Source of the DNA: Intestinibacillus massiliensis
Lineage (GTDB): Bacteria; Bacillota; Clostridia; Oscillospirales; Butyricicoccaceae
NCBI RefSeq assembly: GCF_900155735.1
Contig: NZ_LT707033.1
Location: forward strand, 1 to 46,625
DNA length: 46,625 bases
Reading direction: 5' to 3'
Shown here: in pieces, positions 43,285-46,625 of the stretch
How positions within the stretch are numbered: position 1 is the first letter of the stretch
How the letters are laid out: every line of letters starts with the position of its first letter
Made by a program: the position numbers and the translations under genes
Notes under the pieces: generated by a model
What the model was told of the DNA's origin: nothing
What the model saw: only the letters and a program-made list of their open reading frames with translations
Database searches by the model: none

Positions 43285-44860
43285 GTGCCACCTCCTCATC
43301 CTCATAGACCGGAGGATGTACAATGTTCAGACTATAATCGTCCCTGCCAAACTCACAGCGGTCAAGGAGCATTTGCGGTATTTTCTTCACCGCGATCGTT
43401 TCATATGCCCTATCCAGCCCCTTGTCATAGGAACGGCAGGCAATCACCAGATACTCCCCTTCCTCCATGCTGCCCTTGATAGATTCCAGATAGGCTGAGG
43501 TCAGGTGGCGGGTCGTGGTAAAGAGGAAACTGTTTTCGTTCCCGACCGCCTGCTTCCAGAATAAGTCGGCGCTCGGTTGATAGGTAAAGCCTTCGTGGAG
43601 GGCCACTGCCGCGGCCAGCGCGTCAGCGTCATAATCCGGATTAATAATCGCTTCTCCAAAGGCATCCATATTGATTAGGGTGGGGGCAAGCTCGTAAAAG
43701 CGGTAGCCACCGCCACCTTGCCAGTTTTGGCTTTTGGTAATACCGCCCTGGTCTTCCCCTGCGATCACCTTATCCAAACGCACCTTACAGTGGGTGTAAG
43801 CATGCTCGCCCATCTCTATGCCGATGTACCGGCGTCCCATCTTGTGGGCGACGGCGGCGGTGGTGCCGGAGCCAAGGAAGGAGTCGAGGACAAGATCGCC
43901 GGGGTTGGTAGCAATGTAAATGATACGCTCAATGAGGCGTTCCGGTTTGGGTGTATCAAACACATTTGCTGCACTAAACAAGGAAATAATTTCCTTTTTT
44001 GCTTCTTGGTTATGACCAACTTCTTTATTTGTCCACCATGTCCAAGGGATTACACCTTCATGTTCTGATAAAAACGTTTTTCGGCGAGGCATAGCACAAC
44101 CATCCGGACCAAACCAAATCCTATTTTCAGCTACTTGCTGAAGAAAAACTGCCTCTATATTCTTCCAACATTTACCGTCTGGTGGCGTAAATGTTGTTCC
44201 ACCAGGTGTTGTAATTTCATACATTTGATTAGGCCGATATCCTTGCGCAGTATAATCGGCAGATGTCCAGTCGCCACGAGGATCATGATCCGGATTCTTA
44301 TAAGTTGACGCCTGCTCTGCGCTTAAGGGCAACCTATTTCTGACCTTTTTGAATTTTTCTCTGTCTTTAACATAAAGCAAAATATACTCATGCCCATCAC
44401 TGATAACTGCTCGCATATCGGGGGAAGTACGTTTTTGCCATACCATTGATGACACAAAATGTTCCCTTCCGAACAGTTCGTCACAGAGGACCTTCATATA
44501 TGCTTGTTCATCATCATCGATGCTGATCCAGATACTGCCCTCCTCACGCAGAAGGTTCCACAAAATTTCCAACCGAGGCCGCATCAAATTCAGCCACTGG
44601 CTATGCTCCAGATTGTCGTCATAGTGTTCAAAGGCGGAGCCTGTATTGTATGGAGGGTCGATGTAAACACACTTCACCTGCCCGGCAAACTTCTTCTCCA
44701 GCGCCTTCAGCGCCAGCAGGTTGTCGCCGTGAATAAGCATGTTATCCGTATCTGGGGCAAGGGTGCAGTTGGACAAGGCTGGAGCTTCTATCAGCAGTCG
44801 CGGCTCCACCTTGATCGGCTCGTCCTTCCCATACCATGTCAGCTCCAGCTTGTTTGCCAT
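43274..44860 (-). CDS. Type III DNA methyltransferase, Mod subunit
   Basis: 528 aa from ATG 44860, chosen because GGAGG lies 8 nt upstream. An N6-adenine methyltransferase of the beta class, with the catalytic motif IV DPPYNTG at residues 68-74 preceding motif I, DSFLGSGTTAAVAHKMGRRY. The target recognition region lies between the two (about residues 150-290) and decides the specificity, which cannot be read from the sequence. Mod protects host DNA and guides Res. Mod genes are sometimes phase-variable through simple repeats; none is visible here. Confidence 0.94.
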   Translation of the reverse strand: MANKLELTWYGKDEPIKVEPRLLIEAPALSNCTLAPDTDNMLIHGDNLLALKALEKKFAGQVKCVYIDPPYNTGSAFEHYDDNLEHSQWLNLMRPRLEILWNLLREEGSIWISIDDDEQAYMKVLCDELFGREHFVSSMVWQKRTSPDMRAVISDGHEYILLYVKDREKFKKVRNRLPLSAEQASTYKNPDHDPRGDWTSADYTAQGYRPNQMYEITTPGGTTFTPPDGKCWKNIEAVFLQQVAENRIWFGPDGCAMPRRKTFLSEHEGVIPWTWWTNKEVGHNQEAKKEIISLFSAANVFDTPKPERLIERIIYIATNPGDLVLDSFLGSGTTAAVAHKMGRRYIGIEMGEHAYTHCKVRLDKVIAGEDQGGITKSQNWQGGGGYRFYELAPTLINMDAFGEAIINPDYDADALAAAVALHEGFTYQPSADLFWKQAVGNENSFLFTTTRHLTSAYLESIKGSMEEGEYLVIACRSYDKGLDRAYETIAVKKIPQMLLDRCEFGRDDYSLNIVHPPVYEDEEVAHDE

Positions 44861-45206
44861 TACCGTGTCCTCCATCCGTAGGATTTGCGTCAAAACACGC
44901 TCATTCCACAAAAATATATTTATTCGTGTACCATAAATACACCAAGATGGTAAAACCCCTTCACCATCTTTCGGTAGCCGCCAGGCTTTTTAAGCAAACA
45001 CCAAAGGTGCTGTTTGAATAACTCCCGATGAGTTCTTAGTTAAGCTGCTTATAAAGGCCTTAATGAAACGTGACAGTAAGACCGAGCGTATCATCCATAC
45101 ACTTAAACTTACGAAAATTGCATAGTCGCAATTCCAAAGTGATCATGACTATTTATTTATTATATCACAGAATATTCTATTTGTACCGTGCTTTTGATGT
45201 GTCCCT
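44861..45206. promoter_or_regulatory. Region upstream of mod: promoter-like box and stem-loop
   Basis: On the minus strand an extended -10 box TGATATAAT (45159-45167) occurs with no clear -35; its upstream bases match the recombinase promoter at 6698. A stem-loop (AAGATGGT, 44944-44951, with ACCATCTT, 44963-44970) lies between it and mod. Transcription of mod-res from here would give a leader of about 290 nt. No gene is seen. Confidence 0.4.
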
Positions 45207-46094
45207 TCATTTCTTGGACCTATTAAAAGTCATCTGGTCAATGATTGGTTCGTGGGCGTCTTCCACCAAGTACATTGCAAGTTGGCCTTGATTTTTCACC
45301 TGTCTGCCGGTTAGAAAATCCGGTGTGTAGGACTTCTGCATCAGCACCCGTCCGATGTATTTCATGTTGCTCAGCATCCGGTCAATGGTGGACGTGCTCC
45401 ACTCCGCTTTGCCCGTCACTGTTCTGATTCCATGTTCCTCTAAGTATCGCTTTATCTTGCGGACTCCGTTTCCTTGAAGATACAGCTCGAAAATCTTTCG
45501 CACGATTTCGGCTTCCTCTGGGACAACCTTTAACTCACCATCGCGGCCTTTGGTGTAGCCCAGAAACTGCGTGTGGTTGAGGAGTGTCCTGCCGCTCTCC
45601 ATTCGACGGCGCATACCGAACTTTACATTCTCACTGTGGGACTGGCTCTCTGCCTGGGCCAGCGTGGCATATTGATCAATAATGCTGTCACTAGTTGTTA
45701 GAGTATCGAATCTGCCGACTTCAAAGTAAACCCCTATACTCATTTTCTTTAGCCTGCTGATATCTTTGATAGTTGTTAATGTGTCCCTGCCGAATCGGCT
45801 GATGGACTTGGCCAAGATCAAATCAATTTTGCCATTCTTACGATCTTTCATCATCTGCTGATAGCCGGTTCTCTTTTTTATTCGAACGCCGGAAGCATTG
45901 TCGGAATAGATGCCCGCGAGTGTCCAGTTGATTTGTTTACGGATGTAGTCGGTATAGAACTCGATTTGATTTTCCAAACTTCCAAGCTGCTCCTTGCTAT
46001 CGGTACTGACCCGGCAGTAGGCTGCCACCCGAAGGGGCTGTTCCACGAGTGGCTTTTTTACCGTTACTGGCTGTATATCAATTCTTTTGGACAT
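45207..46094 (-). pseudogene. Large serine recombinase, C-terminally truncated
   Basis: 295 aa; GGAGG lies 7 nt before ATG. The catalytic domain is complete (AAYCRVSTDSKEQLGSLENQ with the Ser in CRVS, AKSISRFGRDTLTTIKDI), as is most of the DNA-binding domain (SNMKYIGRVLMQKSYTPDFL). The protein then ends at AHEPIIDQMTFNRSKK, where relatives continue with a zinc ribbon and coiled coil for over 200 residues. No such sequence follows in any frame. Ser recombinases without these parts are usually defective in integration. Its translation may be controlled by the hairpin at 46102-46140. Confidence 0.82.
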
Positions 46095-46101
46095 GACAAA
46101 A

Positions 46102-46140
46102 CCTCCATGATCATTACTGAAAATCAGTATATCATGGAGG
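46102..46140 (-). promoter_or_regulatory. Hairpin hiding the ribosome site of the truncated recombinase
   Basis: Arms CCTCCATGAT (46102-46111) and ATCATGGAGG (46131-46140) pair perfectly, with an inner stem TACTGA/TCAGTA. In the leftward mRNA the arm next to the gene contains GGAGG, 7 nt before ATG 46094, so the folded leader closes the site. Confidence 0.7.
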
Positions 46141-46155
46141 TTTTATTAAAAGTAA

Positions 46156-46198
46156 AAGCTACATTTCAGCCCTGTAGAGCAAGGCTAAAATGTAGCTT
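46156..46198 (-). terminator. Stem-loop terminator
   Basis: A 16-bp stem with one mismatch (arms AAGCTACATTTCAGCC, 46156-46171, and 46183-46198); on the minus strand a TTTT run follows. It would stop leftward transcripts entering from the right. From here to 46489 I see no gene. Confidence 0.7.
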
Positions 46199-46489
46199 AT
46201 GAGTTGGTCTGAGTAGTGGGACTTGAACGCACAGCCTCTTAAGCCCAAAGAAACCTGGGAAAATTTTCAGATTTCTTTATAGCCGTTCCCGATAGTTCAC
46301 GCTCAGTTTTACTTTCTCTTTGACACTCTTATGTCCGCTGTTTCCATGTATTCTGCAGCTTTTTTGAAAATAAATGTGGTAAAAAACGCTTTCCGCACCA
46401 AGCTGACGATACTTCACTGATTCTGGCTGCAGTGACCGCATTAGAGTATGTGTCCATATAAAAGACACAAACACAACCAATATCTTGAC

Positions 46490-46624
46490 CTATTCGCCGT
46501 TTATATCAGGGATGGTACAAAAGATAAACACTTCCCGGCTCATTACGTTGATCATTCTAACCTCAACGGCGGGTAAGCTGAGGGCCCCAGGCACAAAGTC
46601 AAAGCCTTGGTGGTGCATGATCTC
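46490..46624 (-). CDS. Possible C-terminal end of a gene running in from the right
   Basis: An open frame of 44 residues reaching the window edge and ending in TAG: it contains HHQGFDFVPGALSLPAVEV and ends REVFIFCTIPDINGE. The composition looks protein-like, but the length gives weak support, and no family is recognised. Confidence 0.3.
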   Translation of the reverse strand, partial: EIMHHQGFDFVPGALSLPAVEVRMINVMSREVFIFCTIPDINGE

Positions 46625-46625
46625 C

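Noticed and set aside
6701-45173. The 12-mer ATATCACAGAAT at 6701-6712 and 45162-45173 as attachment sites bounding one element
   Set aside because: Both copies lie in the -10/spacer part of leftward promoter-like sequences, which explains the match. No longer shared core is visible.
46201-46250. tRNA gene on the minus strand
   Set aside because: The sequence GTTCAAGTC followed by a terminal CCA resembles a tRNA T-arm and 3' end, but one T-stem pair is mismatched, and no D-arm, anticodon stem or matching 5' acceptor strand is found upstream. At most a tRNA-end fragment.
1-46625. CRISPR array, rRNA genes, insertion sequences
   Set aside because: I saw no regularly spaced short repeats, no rRNA sequence and no DDE transposase. 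All mobility genes are serine recombinases.

Overview
The window looks like a chromosomal segment of a gut Clostridia species, probably of the Oscillospiraceae/Ruminococcaceae group. Reasons: strong AGGAGG-type ribosome sites, Firmicutes-style sigma-A promoters, several large serine recombinases, and early prophage genes of a kind I know from Clostridia. I could run no search, so family names rest on motifs and memory.

Layout. (1) Positions 1-4500 are GC-rich core DNA: the tail of a sugar-binding protein, then a leftward group of an Fe-S aldo/keto reductase and larE, larB and larC, which make the nickel-pincer nucleotide cofactor. A MerR-type promoter lies upstream of the reductase. (2) A large serine recombinase (4979-6658) opens a long stretch of acquired DNA. 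(3) Positions 6.9-19.8 kb form a defence island. One leftward gene cluster starts at a near-perfect promoter (19734-19762) and encodes a small XRE regulator, two C5-cytosine methyltransferases, an Mrr-like nuclease, a McrB-like GTPase and a LlaJI/McrC-like nuclease, followed by an XRE protein, an ImmA/IrrE-like peptidase split by a frame change, and two small proteins. At its end two roughly 204-bp structured direct repeats each sit just behind the stop codon of a small leftward gene. (4) Positions 19.8-32.8 kb are the early region of a prophage on the plus strand: sigma-like factor, Cas4-like DUF2800, DUF2815, DNA polymerase A, D5 primase-helicase, SNF2 helicase, HNH nuclease, small terminase subunit and SAM synthetase. 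Most large genes carry one nonsense or frameshift lesion, and the structural genes are absent. (5) Positions 32.8-36.2 kb hold two tandem large serine recombinases, both broken. (6) Positions 36.2-40.5 kb are AT-rich, with unknown small genes, a RecQ-like fragment and a lipoprotein. (7) Positions 40.6-44.9 kb encode a complete type III restriction-modification pair (mod, res). (8) Positions 45.2-46.1 kb hold a C-terminally truncated serine recombinase.

The two restriction systems thus flank a decayed, recombinase-rich phage remnant. The most notable items are the extended LlaJI-like defence operon with an added Mrr nuclease and a split ImmA/IrrE module, the gene-plus-repeat cassettes at its end, a pair of identical-format palindromic operators at the island/prophage border, and two hairpins that hide ribosome-binding sites.
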